Below are positions 52,371 to 63,040 of a stretch of 63,715 nt of DNA, in pieces. The notes beneath the pieces are model-generated. The model made no database searches. It saw nothing but the letters and a program-made list of their open reading frames with translations, and was not told the DNA's origin. Origin of the DNA: Ectocarpus siliculosus (Eukaryota; Sar; Phaeophyceae; Ectocarpales; Ectocarpaceae); contig FN648381.1 in the NCBI GenBank assembly GCA_000310025.1, positions 137,637 through 201,351 of the forward strand, read 5' to 3'. The position numbers were made by a program, and so were the translations under genes. Each line of letters opens with the position of its first letter. Positions within the stretch are counted from its first letter, which is position 1.

Positions 52371-54837
52371 CTTTACCAAAGACTTCGTGGTTCACGTAGA
52401 TGCTAGTGAAGTTGGTGCAGGAGCATTCCTGGGCCAAAAGAACGGCGACGATGTGAATATTATCGCTTATTTTAGCCACCGATTTAACAAGGCTCGACGT
52501 CATTACTCTGCGACGATGAAGGAATGTTACGGTGTAGTTTTGAGTTTACAACACTGGCGACCCTACTTGTGGGGCAGACATTTCGAAGTTGTCACGGATT
52601 ACGCGGCATTGAGATATTTGTACACAATGCAAGACACGTCTAATATGCTGACCAGATGGGCAATCGCTTTGCAGTCCTTTGACTTTACAGTGCGACACAA
52701 GCCGGGAAAGTTACATGTAGTCCCAGACACCCCATCTCGGTTGATTGCGTTCGATCACCAACAACAGTTGGAAGCACCGCAAGTTGCACCGATATGTAGG
52801 AATGTGCCTGATGACCCTGCGCTGCATTCGAATGTTCCACCACGTCCGTACCAAGTGTCTGCAGATCGTTTGGAAAACTGGCGACCGGTTCAAAGTGACC
52901 GCGAATTATTCGCTGAGAAATCAGTTTATATTAGCGCGACCAATGTATTTGAAACTATTAACCGCGATATCTTGCGTGAAAAACAAGCTCTTGAATATGG
53001 CACATATATCGACTATCTTACAAAACCTGACGCTCAATTACCTGATGACGAGACAACCACTTCCATGTCGTACTACTTCGTGCGTGATGGATTGCTGTTT
53101 AAATCGTATTTACCAGGCTACCTCCGGAAACGTAGTACGTTTAGTGACCAATTGGTGTTGCCTTACGCCCTTACCGGACTAGTGCTACACGCCTATCATG
53201 ACCACGTATTATCTGGGGGCCACTTAGCGTCTAGACCGACTTATGAGAAGATGCGCCAAAAGTACTGGTGGCCAACCATGAATCGGGACGTCCGTACTTG
53301 GTGTCAAGAATGCCAAGCCTGTCAACGTCGGAAAACAGCCCACAACCGGAACAAATTACCAACGGGACATGTACCAGTACAAAGACCGTTTGAACGTATT
53401 TCGGTTGACCTAGTTGAATATAAAGTAGAATCAGTTTCAGCCGCCGGGGTACGGTGCAAATATGTCCTATCCATGATGGACCACCTAACTCGATTCACCA
53501 TGTTGACTCCGATTCCCAACAAGTCAGCAATCACTGTCGCTCAGGCCATTATCGACCGCATCATCAGCATCTTTGGATCGCCTGAAATGTTGCATTCCGA
53601 CCAAGGACCTGAATTTGAGAACAGTGTAGTCCACCAATTACAGCGTATTCTGAACTATAAGAAAACCCGCACGACACCATACCGTCCGCAGGGTAATTCT
53701 GTCTCAGAACGAGTACATGCTACCATGCACGCAATGCTTGCCATGCATAGTTCCATGAACCGCGATAACTGGGCATCATTGCTGCCTTTTGTCCAACTGG
53801 CTTACAACACGTCATTTAGCTCCACCATGCATGAAACACCATTCTTTCTTATGTTTGGTCGAAAGCCACGACTACCAGTTGACATTATCCTCGGCATCCC
53901 TCATGTGGGAACAACAGCGAATACCGAGGAATTCTCTAAAACAACACAGGAAAATAACAGGTTGCTTTTTGAACTAGCGCGCCGTAACCTATCGGAACGC
54001 ACAAAAAAACAAGCTACCAAGAACGCTAAACTGCGCCCTATCCCTGTGTTTAAACCTGGTGATCTAGTACTTGTGTACCGCCCATACCAGGATTCGGATG
54101 GACCAAATCCGAAATTATTGTTTCCGTGGAGAGGACCTTACGTCATCTGCTCTAAATTGTCACCGGCGGTATATAGAGTGAGACGCCAGAACGAATCTCG
54201 AGAAGTTTCGGTCCGTTTAGCCCACATTAAACAGTACTACGCGAGGAAAACGCCACCTGCGCCAGACTTTGATAAGCTTTGCGAGTTTTTCTTAGGACGC
54301 CAGATTCCGTTGCCCGAGCTACACCATCTCGACGAAGCTCAACCGAAAATTGAATCCTACGTAGTTGACAAAGTGGTAAGCCATAAGAGTGGTAAGGGGC
54401 CGAAAACCCCGTACAACTACAAGTATCGTTTGCGTCTTCGAGGCTACGGCCCCGAGTCAGACCTTAAATATAGAGCAGACGAAATTCCACAATGTCAAGA
54501 AATGATATCTGCCTACCGAATCCGTTGTGGTTTGGAAATCGTGCCGCCTAATAAATCGTCCTCTCGTGCCCCAGTTGAACAGGGAGACCCAAAATCTCCC
54601 AGTAAAACAGGGAAATGAAAACGAAAACAGGCAGCTACTCCTCAAGAACCTTTAAGTCGAAAATTGGCAACGCAAAGTGGCTCTGAGCCACCGAACAAAA
54701 CCAAGAAGCGCCGAAGAAGGCTCCTAAAGGAGGGTCCATTACCCAAGTCGCGTTCTGCTACGACACAGAGTGATACTCAATTGCCCTGCCGTACTAGCAA
54801 ACGAAACCGAACTAGGGCCCGGAAATTAAACGATTGA
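52303..54837 (+). pseudogene. RNase H, integrase and chromodomain-like tail
   Basis: RNase H starts after a shift: FVVHVDASEVGAGAFLG, KECYGVVLSLQHWRPYLWG and VVTDYAALRYL. Integrase has H-x3-H (HVLSGGHLAS region) and CQECQACQRRK, core Asp in ISVDLVEYK, Asp in LHSDQGPEFEN and Glu in SVSERVHATM. A GPY/F-type LFPWRGPYVICSKLSPAVYR follows. The C-terminal segment (ESYVVDKVVSHKSG, YRLRLRGYGPESDL, MISAYRIR) looks like a chromodomain lacking some aromatic cage residues. A TGA at 54616-54618 precedes 73 more in-frame codons with a basic KTKKRRRRLLK stretch, probably the original end at 54837. Confidence 0.85.
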
Positions 54838-54864
54838 TTTGTTCTATCGTTCCTAACAGTTGCC

Positions 54865-55068
54865 ATGTCTATCTTTTCCGAGACTTGGGACAAATTTATA
54901 CTACTATTGTTATTCTGTGCCATATATATATTTAGCACAGGACCAGTAGCCACGGTGGTTGGTTGTATCCAGTGGAAACAACCTATTTTTGAAGTGTTTG
55001 GGGAAACACTCGCGAGGAGAGTTGAATTATACCACCGCTGTCCCAAGATCTTATTTTTTTATGAATAG
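54865..55068 (+). CDS. Small membrane-protein ORF after pol
   Basis: The ATG lies 28 bases beyond the pol stop and encodes 67 residues. After MSIFSETWDK comes a single hydrophobic stretch (FILLLLFCAIYIFSTGPVAT) long enough to span a membrane, then a short charged tail. Its place matches that of an env or third ORF in some LTR elements, but it is far too short to be an envelope. A random ORF is possible. Confidence 0.35.
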   Translation: MSIFSETWDKFILLLLFCAIYIFSTGPVATVVGCIQWKQPIFEVFGETLARRVELYHRCPKILFFYE

Positions 55069-55071
55069 ATA

Positions 55072-55307
55072 AACTTGCCAGAGGGTCACCTCATTACAAG
55101 TTCATCCCATCAATATCTTATTTTTGATGATTAGATAAACTTGCCAGAGGGTCACCTCATTACAAGTTCATCCCCCATCAATACCTTATTTTTTTATGAT
55201 GAAAAGACAGACTCGCCGGAGGGTCACCTCATTACGAGTCTATCTCTCAAAAGATTTTAATTATGAGGAATAGACAAACTTGCCAGAGGGTCACCTCATT
55301 ACAAGTT
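55072..55307 (+). promoter_or_regulatory. Four tandem RNA hairpins in the 3' untranslated region
   Basis: Four units of about 65-72 bp contain hairpins at 55072-55102, 55138-55168, 55210-55240 and 55277-55307. Units 1, 2 and 4 have outer stem AACTTG/CAAGTT. Unit 3 has GACTCG/CGAGTC, two compensated base-pair changes. The loop CCAGAGGGTCACCTCATTA holds a second stem, GAGG/CCTC around GTCA, present in all four. Compensatory change implies selection for RNA structure. Packaging, primer or stability roles are inference. Confidence 0.8.
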
Positions 55308-55593
55308 TATCCCTCATCAACCCCACAGCATTATCCTGCGAAATATTTTAGTACACTAGCTGTCATCATGATAGCCCAGTACCCACAACTTTTTTCTAGA
55401 CTATACTAGTATGGACCACATCTATCACTACTCCGTCTGAAGACTCCGTGTTTTTTAACACGCGTTGTATGATAATCAGGCCGAGTTGATGGATGTACCA
55501 GGTAGGTTAACTCCAATACATGTGTCTCCATGAGCCACTCATGTCTATGACCGCCAAAAGCACATCTTTAGCACAGAGGAACTTGTGGCGCAT

Positions 55594-55607
55594 AGAGGGG
55601 GGGGTGA
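55594..55607 (+). other. Polypurine tract of the plus-strand gypsy element
   Basis: AGAGGGGGGGGTGA ends exactly where the 3' LTR starts. Confidence 0.8.
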
Positions 55608-55932
55608 TGTGGAGGACACCTGTCAGGAGTATAACCAACCATGTGTGCACATACAAAGTGTAGGAAGATATGGCTCCCTCGGGGTATCTTGTCACAAGGA
55701 GAGTGACAGGAAATGCACCGTCGGAGATGGATATCTTCCGAAGTCCCTGGCCACTTGCCGAAAGTGGAAGCGGAGAGTCTTCGACTCTCCTCTCCCTCTG
55801 CCGCTATGGCGACTCTCTCTTTCTACCCTCTTCTCCTCGTTTACACATCACGAGAGGAAATAGCCTTCCTCTGGCAGTGGGATAATACTGCCACGGCACC
55901 GGCATCTGCTCCGACAGTAACCAGTGTCCTCA
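55608..55932 (+). repeat. 3' LTR of the plus-strand gypsy element
   Basis: The 325-bp LTR ends TCCTCA and is followed by the CTTC duplication. Copy-2 pseudogene sequence then resumes. Confidence 0.9.
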
Positions 55933-56676
55933 CTTCGTTGTATTTAGTTTATTCGTCTAACCCCGTGGCATACTGTCAACCGTTTGTCAGGCTGATAAGC
56001 GCTCATTGGGCGTGCGAGCTGAAAGTCCAACACTCTCAATTGTTTTGTTCCTGTCGCGTTTCCAGCCTTTTCATTGGTTTTACCGCAGTTTCATTGTGCC
56101 CTGGCGTTGCTTCGAGTCGACGCGAAGGTGGTTTGGCGCAAGCTATTAACGAGATGAACCCCTCGGCGTCAGACAAGCTAACATTTAAATGAAACGCTCT
56201 TTGTTCTTGTTTCGTGTCTCAGGTTCTAGGAGAGCTTCATGCAGTTCGGGTAAAATACGCATGGGCGATCCCCTCCGCCGAGAGTATTGATCAGCAGGAC
56301 GACGCTAAGCGCTACCTCAAGCCGTGCTTCTTGGAGGACGATGGCCTGGAGGTGGCGAAGGTGACCCCGGGGTGGATAAAGATGGGGGCGGAGGGGAAGC
56401 TAAGGATGGAGACGGGGATGGCTTTTCATCTCCGAGCCAGATAAGCGATGGTCCTGACGACGACGCTGGCCCCAAAGCCTCGGCGGACGCCTAACCCGTG
56501 TTGACAAGGTGTGTTGTGTGTCTTCCAATAATCGTGCCTCTCTTCCTCTTTCTCTGCCTGAAACGGTGTTGGATGCTTGCGTTTTTCTTGTCGTGCAATC
56601 GTTTTGCCCGCGGTTCCCTTCGATATACTCCTCTCCATCCCAGCGTGTCCGTTAGCCACTCCTGATGTGTAAATTT

Positions 56677-57544
56677 AGGGGGATTGACAAAATGGGGTAT
56701 ACCCCGCGTGTTTAGGAATAAAATGGGGTATCCTTTTTTTCGGTGTGGGGCGCAACGCCTGACGCCGGGTAGCCGCCTTCTAAAGCTTCAGCCCCGTGCA
56801 CCACGTCCTCAGGAAGGACGCCCAGCTTTTTGTTTGTTTCACCGTCAGGAACAGGGTTAACTAGGGCCTGGAAGAGGGGAGCTTATTGGAGGACCCCATT
56901 TTGTCCACGAAACCGTGGGGTACACCCCCCTGTCTGCTAAAAGTTCGCCATTCACAAAACATATCCCATAGTGTTCAAGGCATATCCCTTTTTGTTCAGT
57001 GGTGACACTCCTGCGGACTGCCAAAATGTCAACCAACAACCAACAGCATACTACCATACATATAGGCGTGGTTGGGGTATGGTGGTCTGCGGTGCAACAC
57101 GCGGGTTTTGTTGTCCTCTGCGGCGCGGCAAGGAGACAGAAAGTACAGAGATATGGTGCGGTCTGCGGTTGGGTTTTGGTTGACGTTTTGGCAGTCCGCG
57201 GGAGTGCTACCACTGAACAAAATGGGGTATGCCTTGAACATTATGGCATATGTTTGTGAATGGCGTACTAGATGAACTTTTAGCAGACAGGGGGGTGTAC
57301 CCCACGGTTTCGTGGACAAAATGGGGTCCTCCAACAAGCTCCCCTCTTCCAGGCCCTAGTTAACCCTGTTCCTGACGGTGAAAAAAAGCGAAAAGCTGGG
57401 CGTCCTTCCTGAGGACGTGGAGCATGGGGCTGAAGCATTAGAAGGCGGCTACCCGGCGTCAGGCGTTGCGCCCCACATCGAGAAAAGGGATCCCCTATTT
57501 TGTGCCTGAACACGCGGGGTATACCCCATTTTGTCAACTCCCCT
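56677..57544. mobile_element. 868-bp foldback element
   Basis: Arms of about 370 bp (56677-57045, 57172-57544) are inverted copies with moderate divergence around a 126-bp centre. The arms begin GGGGGATTGACAAAATGGGG and GGGGAGTTGACAAAATGGGG. AATTTA lies beside both ends (56672-56677, 57547-57552). The related sequence at 18117-18143 lacks the insertion. No coding region is present, so it is non-autonomous. Confidence 0.8.
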
Positions 57545-59700
57545 TGAATTTACCTCGTTTCTGGCGTATTCTACGACCTGCGGTTAAGCTGTGGGTTTTG
57601 TTCCAACCCCCCGTGCCTGGTTTTAAATAGTATTGTTGACAATGCATATCTGCACCCCCATTCATCGACGGCCCACCTTTACTCTCCTCTCACACTTAAT
57701 ATTATTTCGCTGCTGATCGGTAAACCCCAGGTGCAGTCCACGGGATCTCCGCTTCAACGCCGTTCGACGCGCTTTCCCGGGTCCTCTCCTCCACAACGGG
57801 CCGGAGTGTTGAACGAGAAGGTGGAAAATTTTCCTTCCCGCTCGCAATGGCTCATGTTTGCGTTTGAATGAAGAATGCTGTGAGGTGCTTAGTGCTCTCG
57901 GGAAGTTTTTTTACAGTGTCTCCAAGTGCGTCTGGAATCTGTCGCTGCGGCGGCCTCTTGCCTCAGTCGTTGCCGTCATGCTCCTTTCTTGTCCCTCGTG
58001 CGGAAGGCCATCTTGGAGGTGTTTTTTTGTGGTGTTTGGAGGGTAGAGACGTCTCTCTCTGCAGTCCCTGCAGTATGCCTTTATTTTGTTCTTTTGTTCT
58101 CGGGCAGTGACATTTCTTCGTGTCTAGAACTGTGACTTCGGGGGCGGCGAGAGAGGGGGTGCTTTATTTTCTGACATCGAATCGGTCGTTTGGACAAGTG
58201 TATTGGGGGAGCCCGCTGTTGCTACGTGTAACTGTTGTCTCCGCTTCGTCGTCTATCCGTCGTCAACACCCAATGGTATTGCTTTCTTGCGGATCATCTC
58301 CATGATCAACGTCGGCGGGTGGTGCAGGGGAAAATTCAACAAGGACAGGAACCATATATTGGATACTGCTGGGGCTTTCGGGGCGGCGGGAGGGGGGATG
58401 CTTTGTTTAGTGTCGGGAGAAGGCAGTCGTTTCTATGAGTGCATGTACATTGGGAAAACGCGCCGTCAGTACGTGTAGCTGTTGTCCCCGATTGAGTCGA
58501 ATTTTCCTCACCTTAAGACAACGATTATATAGTGTTGCATGCACGGATCATCTCCATGATCGACGTCGCTGGCGGAAGTTAAAAAAAAACGATTCTTGGA
58601 TAATTTTTTATTTATTTTTGGTTCTCGCTTGGGGTTCATGCGACTCCAGAGTTGTCGACAACGGGCTCGAGATGATGAGTCGCGATACTGTTCCGATACC
58701 CGCATCGAAAAAATCTTGGGAAAAAAAGGGAGGAAAAAAAAAAGGTCATGATGGGGTATTGAACCCACATTGTTGTTGCTGAGTAGCAATGCTGCTGTTG
58801 CCTCCGACAACCTAGGCAACCGGCTTGTACACCGCAGTGCGCCAACCTCCACAAAAAGGCTCACCTTGCACCAGCATCGGCAACCTGTCCGCTTATCAGG
58901 TTGTGGACAGTCCGCCAACCTCCAAAAAAGGCACACCTTGCCCCAACCTACCCACCAACCGCCTTGTAGACTACGCCCCAACCTCCAAGAAAAGTCCAGG
59001 TTGCCCAACCTGGCCACCTCATCATTGCAAGAATTACCCAAGATCAGCAGGTTGCGATCGGTGCCCAATGTTTTTTTTCCGAGGTTGCCCAATGTGCCTC
59101 TACAAGGCGGTACTTTGGCCACCTGTGTATTATTTCGCTGCTGGTCGGCAACCTCCAGGTCGAGTCGCCGGGGCCTCCGCTGCAACATCGTTCCAAGCGT
59201 TTCCTCGAGTCCTCACGACATTCACAACGGGTGAAGGCTTTGACGGAGGAGGCGGAGAAATATCCCGCTCGTCATGTCTCACAGTTTCTTTTTGTCATAT
59301 TGTGGTAGCAACTGGACGAGTATCGTCGCGTTGCCTGTCTGAAGCCTTCCATTTTTTAGCGGTTCATAATGTCGAGGGCGCACAACGCGACACGCTCGCT
59401 CACCGAGCACGACAAAGCTGTCACAGAGTAGATGACATATGTAAGATATCACACCCCCTCAACACTTGTTAATTTTCAAACCTCGATTACTCCACAGCAG
59501 AAAACGTGGCCGGGCGACGTTGGAACCGATAGCTTTCCGAAGACAATCGTATCGTTTGACATCCATCATCCTCGTCGTCGTGGACTATCGTATTAGCTGT
59601 GATTGTTGATGGAAGGGGTTGTGACACATATTGTCCCCCACTACAGGTACATGCCATGCATGTGATGCATAACAATAAGGAGCGCCCTCATACTCTAGTT
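57545..59700. repeat. Mosaic of direct repeats, no gene
   Basis: 57545-57700 continues the duplicated unit (compare 18117-18395). 57695-57850 resembles 59120-59280 (ATTATTTCGCTGCTGRTCGG, CTCCGCTKCAAC). 58180-58330 resembles 58425-58575 (GGATCATCTCCATGATC). 58800-59080 is rich in CAACCT/AGGTTG motifs like the 18.4-kb minisatellite. 59315-59600 is the inverted partner of 43575-43860. Confidence 0.6.
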
Positions 59701-59709
59701 AGTGAAACA

Positions 59710-59899
59710 CGGTCGGTGGTCCCCAATAGCGATAGGTAGTGACAAGAGTTTTTTTTTGTGCCGCTATAGAGGGCAGTGCCGCTATTCCTATAAGGGATTT
59801 GTACCGAGAAATGAGAAATTCATTTGTGCCAAACAGTTTTGGTGCCGCTATAGAGGGCATTCCGCTATTAAGGGTACCGTTAATGAGGACCACCGACTG
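59710..59899. mobile_element. 190-bp mariner-like MITE
   Basis: Terminal inverted repeats read CGGTCGGTGGTCC on the left and, on the other strand, CAGTCGGTGGTCC on the right. TA follows the right end and CA precedes the left, consistent with a TA duplication with one mutation. GCCGCTATAGAGGGCA occurs twice inside. No coding capacity is present. Confidence 0.6.
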
Positions 59900-59901
59900 T
59901 A

Positions 59902-60830
59902 CAGTAGTTGAATTGAGAGCTCTCACTACCGACCGCGTCGAGTGTGGATCAGTACGGAAATACGAAGGTACTGGGTGGAGAGAGATCGGAACGGTTTTTA
60001 ATGTGAAGACAACAACAACAATTACCTATCCTTGAAGAAGTCGTTTCTAAAGCAAAAGAAGAATATAATTTTTGAGGCGATCCGACGCGCTCCCGAAAAA
60101 ACCGTCAGTGTTCGACCGGCACTTCTCACTACGCCCATCCATGCGTATGCACTTTTGTTGTGGCGAGCGACTCCATTCTTTCTTTCAAGAATCCCCCTAA
60201 TCATCTCGTTGATATATTTCTTTCGTTCATAACATGTACTTCAAGTACGCACGATCACACCCGAATGAAAAGGAGACCGCCAAAACGCGCTCTCCGCACG
60301 CTGGGAAAGGATCCGGGACTAAATGAATGCGGACCCCAGAAGACGCACTTTTCAAATTTGATTTCCTCTCCGGAACGAAAGAGCCGGACGGGAGAGAGGG
60401 AAAAAACTAGAGGCGTAGTATGCGTTCCCCGTCATGAACATATCACAAGAGTCTTATTGTGGTGGTGGCATGAACCTCTCTCTGAACGATCAGGTCAGAA
60501 AGCCACCAGTTCCCGGGGCTCTTATGTTGCACCCACGCATGGACACAACAACAGTAGTAGCGCATGTCCTGTAGTAGACCACTACTGCTGAACGAATTGG
60601 AGACCACGAATCATACCAATAGACAGGTGGGCGGTGGTTGGAACCCTGAGAACAGTCAGGCACAACCATGTGTACATCCTTAATGTTTATTGAAAACAAG
60701 AACGAAGGGCGATAACAAAAGAGAGACCGCCAGCGACAGGAAACAAATAAGTAGATGAGCGCAGAGTGAAGAAACAAGTGAAGACACAAGGCGTCCTTGC
60801 CTCTCTGACCCATCGGAAGCTTTCCGTGCA
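59902..60830. other. No recognisable gene
   Basis: A 143-codon plus-strand frame (60160-60591) shows no family features; its upstream part is A/T-rich. I do not support a gene. Confidence 0.35.
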
Positions 60831-63040
60831 CCGCAGAAAACAGCAGGGGCAGCACCCACTACCTCACATGCAGTAGCCGGGTACACGGACTGACTGGTAT
60901 TTAATCTCTTTCTCGGCAAGAACAAGAACGCCCGGGCGGACATGAACGAACTTGTAGTCACAAGAAGAAAGAACATCATGCATGATGACGTACCTCTCAT
61001 TCTGCTTGCCGTGGGAGATGCGCATTGTTACGCGAGGAAGGTGCATGGAATGTCTTGCCGTAGACCCTATCCCTCAAGCTCAACATCAGCTATACCCGAC
61101 ACCTCGTAGATACATCGTAGTACTATCCAGCTGTACGTAGAAGAATAAAATATGATATCAAACTGTTTCCGTAGTGGCACAGCGGACCCTCTTTTTTTTG
61201 GCTCTCCAACTGCTGTTCGCGGATGGCGACATGGCAACACAGACAGACAAATTTTAGGGTTTGACGTCGGTCTTACCCGCCGCAGGAGGTGGAAGCTACT
61301 CAAAGTCGGGGAGGGGTCGTGATTTTCAATTCCCTACGGAACAGTACTTGAGGCGCCATGAGATTTGCACTGCCGTAGCCGAGGTTATTAGGCGGCAACC
61401 ACACTCACTCGGGGCACCACGTCATGAACATGGCAAGTAAAACATCCCCCCAACGAAAACTGCTGAAATTAGTGAGTAGTGGATCGGTGTGGGGGACCCC
61501 AAAACAATGAAACAGTCGCGGTTCGCGTTGTTCTGGGGGCCCCACCGGTGAAAAACCACCATCGCCACTCTGAACCGGTAGAAGCTGAAACATACCATGG
61601 CACTGACACTGCATGCAGCGAACATTAGGGGCCATGCCCATTGGTTGACGGAAAGAGGCGGCGCCCATGGCCTCACATGCAGCAGCCCGGTACACGGGGA
61701 GCCTCCTACTCCGCAAGAAGAAAAACGATTGGCGTTCGTTGACGTTCGATGTTGTTGGGACCCGAACGGCGTAATGCGACAGAGAGAGAGAGGTAGACTA
61801 ACGGAAGAGATACTCGAGAAGACAAGGCATGAACTCTCGAGAAGACACTCACTTAAACACGTGTGTGTAACGAACGGCAACATCCGATGTGCGCTCAACA
61901 ACAAACAACACAAAAGAAAATAGTCGTCGTTCCTGAATTGTGGAGACTTTCATTTTTTTCTGGTATGAAGTGGCAACAAGAAGAACACGACTATCTGTGT
62001 AGACTAGACTAGAAGCACGACGGACGAACTGTTGTCTTAATGCGCTTGCCGTCGCGATAGATGCGCACCGCTACCGCTACACGAACGTGCAGACTGTTTT
62101 CAAACCTGACAACGATAACCTTACGACCAGTGCACCACATTTCCGAGCATTTCCACAGCAGTAGTAGCAGCCGCATTTTCCGAACTGTGAAGACAATTGG
62201 TTGAGACTTCCTCTATTTTTTGGGTATGAAGTGACAACAAAGGAGAACACGACTATCTGTGTAACTAGAAGAACGACGGACGAACTATTGTCTCAATGCG
62301 CTTGCCGTCGCGGTAGATGCCCACTGCTACCGCTACACGAACGAGCAGACTGTTGCCAAACCTGACAACGATAACCTCACGAACATTGCAGCACATTCCA
62401 AGCATTTCCACAGTAGGAGCCGCATTTTCCGAACTGTGGAGACAATTGGTTGAGACTTCCTCTATTTTTGTGGTATGAAGTGACAACAAAGGAAAACACG
62501 ACTATCGGAGAACACGACTATCTGTGTAACTAGAATCATGACGGACGACCTATTGAACTATTGTCTCAATGCGCTTGCCGTCGCGGTAGATGTGCACTGC
62601 TACCACTACCCGAACGAGCAGACTGTCGTCAAGCCTGACAACGATAACCTTGCGACCATTGCAGCACATTCCGAGCATAACAGCAGCAACCGCGGCAGCA
62701 GCCGCCGCATGTGCACAACGGCCACTCAAGAACAAACGCAAAAAATAAAAAAAGTTGGCGCGCAGCACGCAGGACCCTCTTTCGCTGTTCAACCGGGCGT
62801 TGCCATGGCGAAACAGGCTAGGAAGGGTCAAGGCCCACTCTTGTCGGCCACAGCAGGTGGAAGCTGCTCAAACTCGGCGACGGCTCATGATTTGCGATTC
62901 CACACCGAACCATACTCGAGGCGCCACGAGATTTGCACTGTAGCTCGATATCAGCATTTTAGACCGGGTCGGGCAAGGGGTGGGCTATGCGAATAAAAGT
63001 TCCACCCACCCACCCACAGATATTGAAATATGAGACTGAA
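60831..63040 (-). repeat. Dispersed repeat family, inverted copies and a tandem array
   Basis: 61240-61930 mirrors blocks at 41930-42820. 60840-60900 holds a fragment of the same CCGGCTACTGCATG block. 61975-62750 is a three-unit tandem array (256-272 bp) of the mini-ORF repeat, with ATGCGCTTGCCGTCGCG starts at 62040, 62297 and 62569. 62770-63040 mirrors 33945-34230. No transposon protein is found. Confidence 0.65.

Larger units (their letters stand above)
47650..55932 (+). mobile_element. Ty3/gypsy retrotransposon with chromodomain-like tail
   Basis: LTRs at 47650-47983 (334 bp) and 55608-55932 (325 bp) begin TGTGGAGG and end TCCTCA. They differ by a few substitutions and two short indels. 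CTTC flanks both outer ends (47646-47649, 55933-55936), a 4-bp target duplication. A primer site follows the left LTR and a strong purine tract precedes the right one. Gag, protease, reverse transcriptase, RNase H and integrase are in order, but frames are broken at four or more places, so this copy is dead. It sits inside the copy-2 pseudogene. Confidence 0.92.
46484..56492 (+). pseudogene. Decayed multi-exon gene, copy 2, split by a gypsy element
   Basis: Exon 1 (46484-46624) begins ATG and encodes MSGLGTVVFSKVLGP, ending TTTCAG|GTACGG. It has a one-T insertion after GGCATT relative to copy 1 and a TGA (46596-46598) where copy 1 has CGA. Exon 2 after a TATTTCAG acceptor encodes DLKNKVYDDKFMSQPPYTS and ends in a Cys-rich CYCTCCQSRA. 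A middle exon near 47400-47600 is frame-damaged. The gypsy element occupies 47650-55932. The last exon (after GTGTCTCAG near 56221) encodes ESIDQQDDAKRYLKPCF. With one base restored in alignment to copy 1 it would end in a Gly/Asp-rich acidic tail. Function unknown. Confidence 0.55.

Noticed and set aside
10044-54618. TGA used as a sense codon (recoded genetic code or selenocysteine)
   Set aside because: TGA also ends Gag at 28249, and TGG is the normal Trp codon. A paralogue shows CGA where the other copy has TGA, so mutation of CGA is simpler.
55072-55307. CRISPR-like array
   Set aside because: The repeats are imperfect, the spacers are not unique sequences, and the context is the 3' region of a retrotransposon in a eukaryote.
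58741-58830. tRNA-like sequence (TTGAACCCACA region)
   Set aside because: On the minus strand the T-arm does not pair properly and the acceptor stem fails, so no cloverleaf can be formed.
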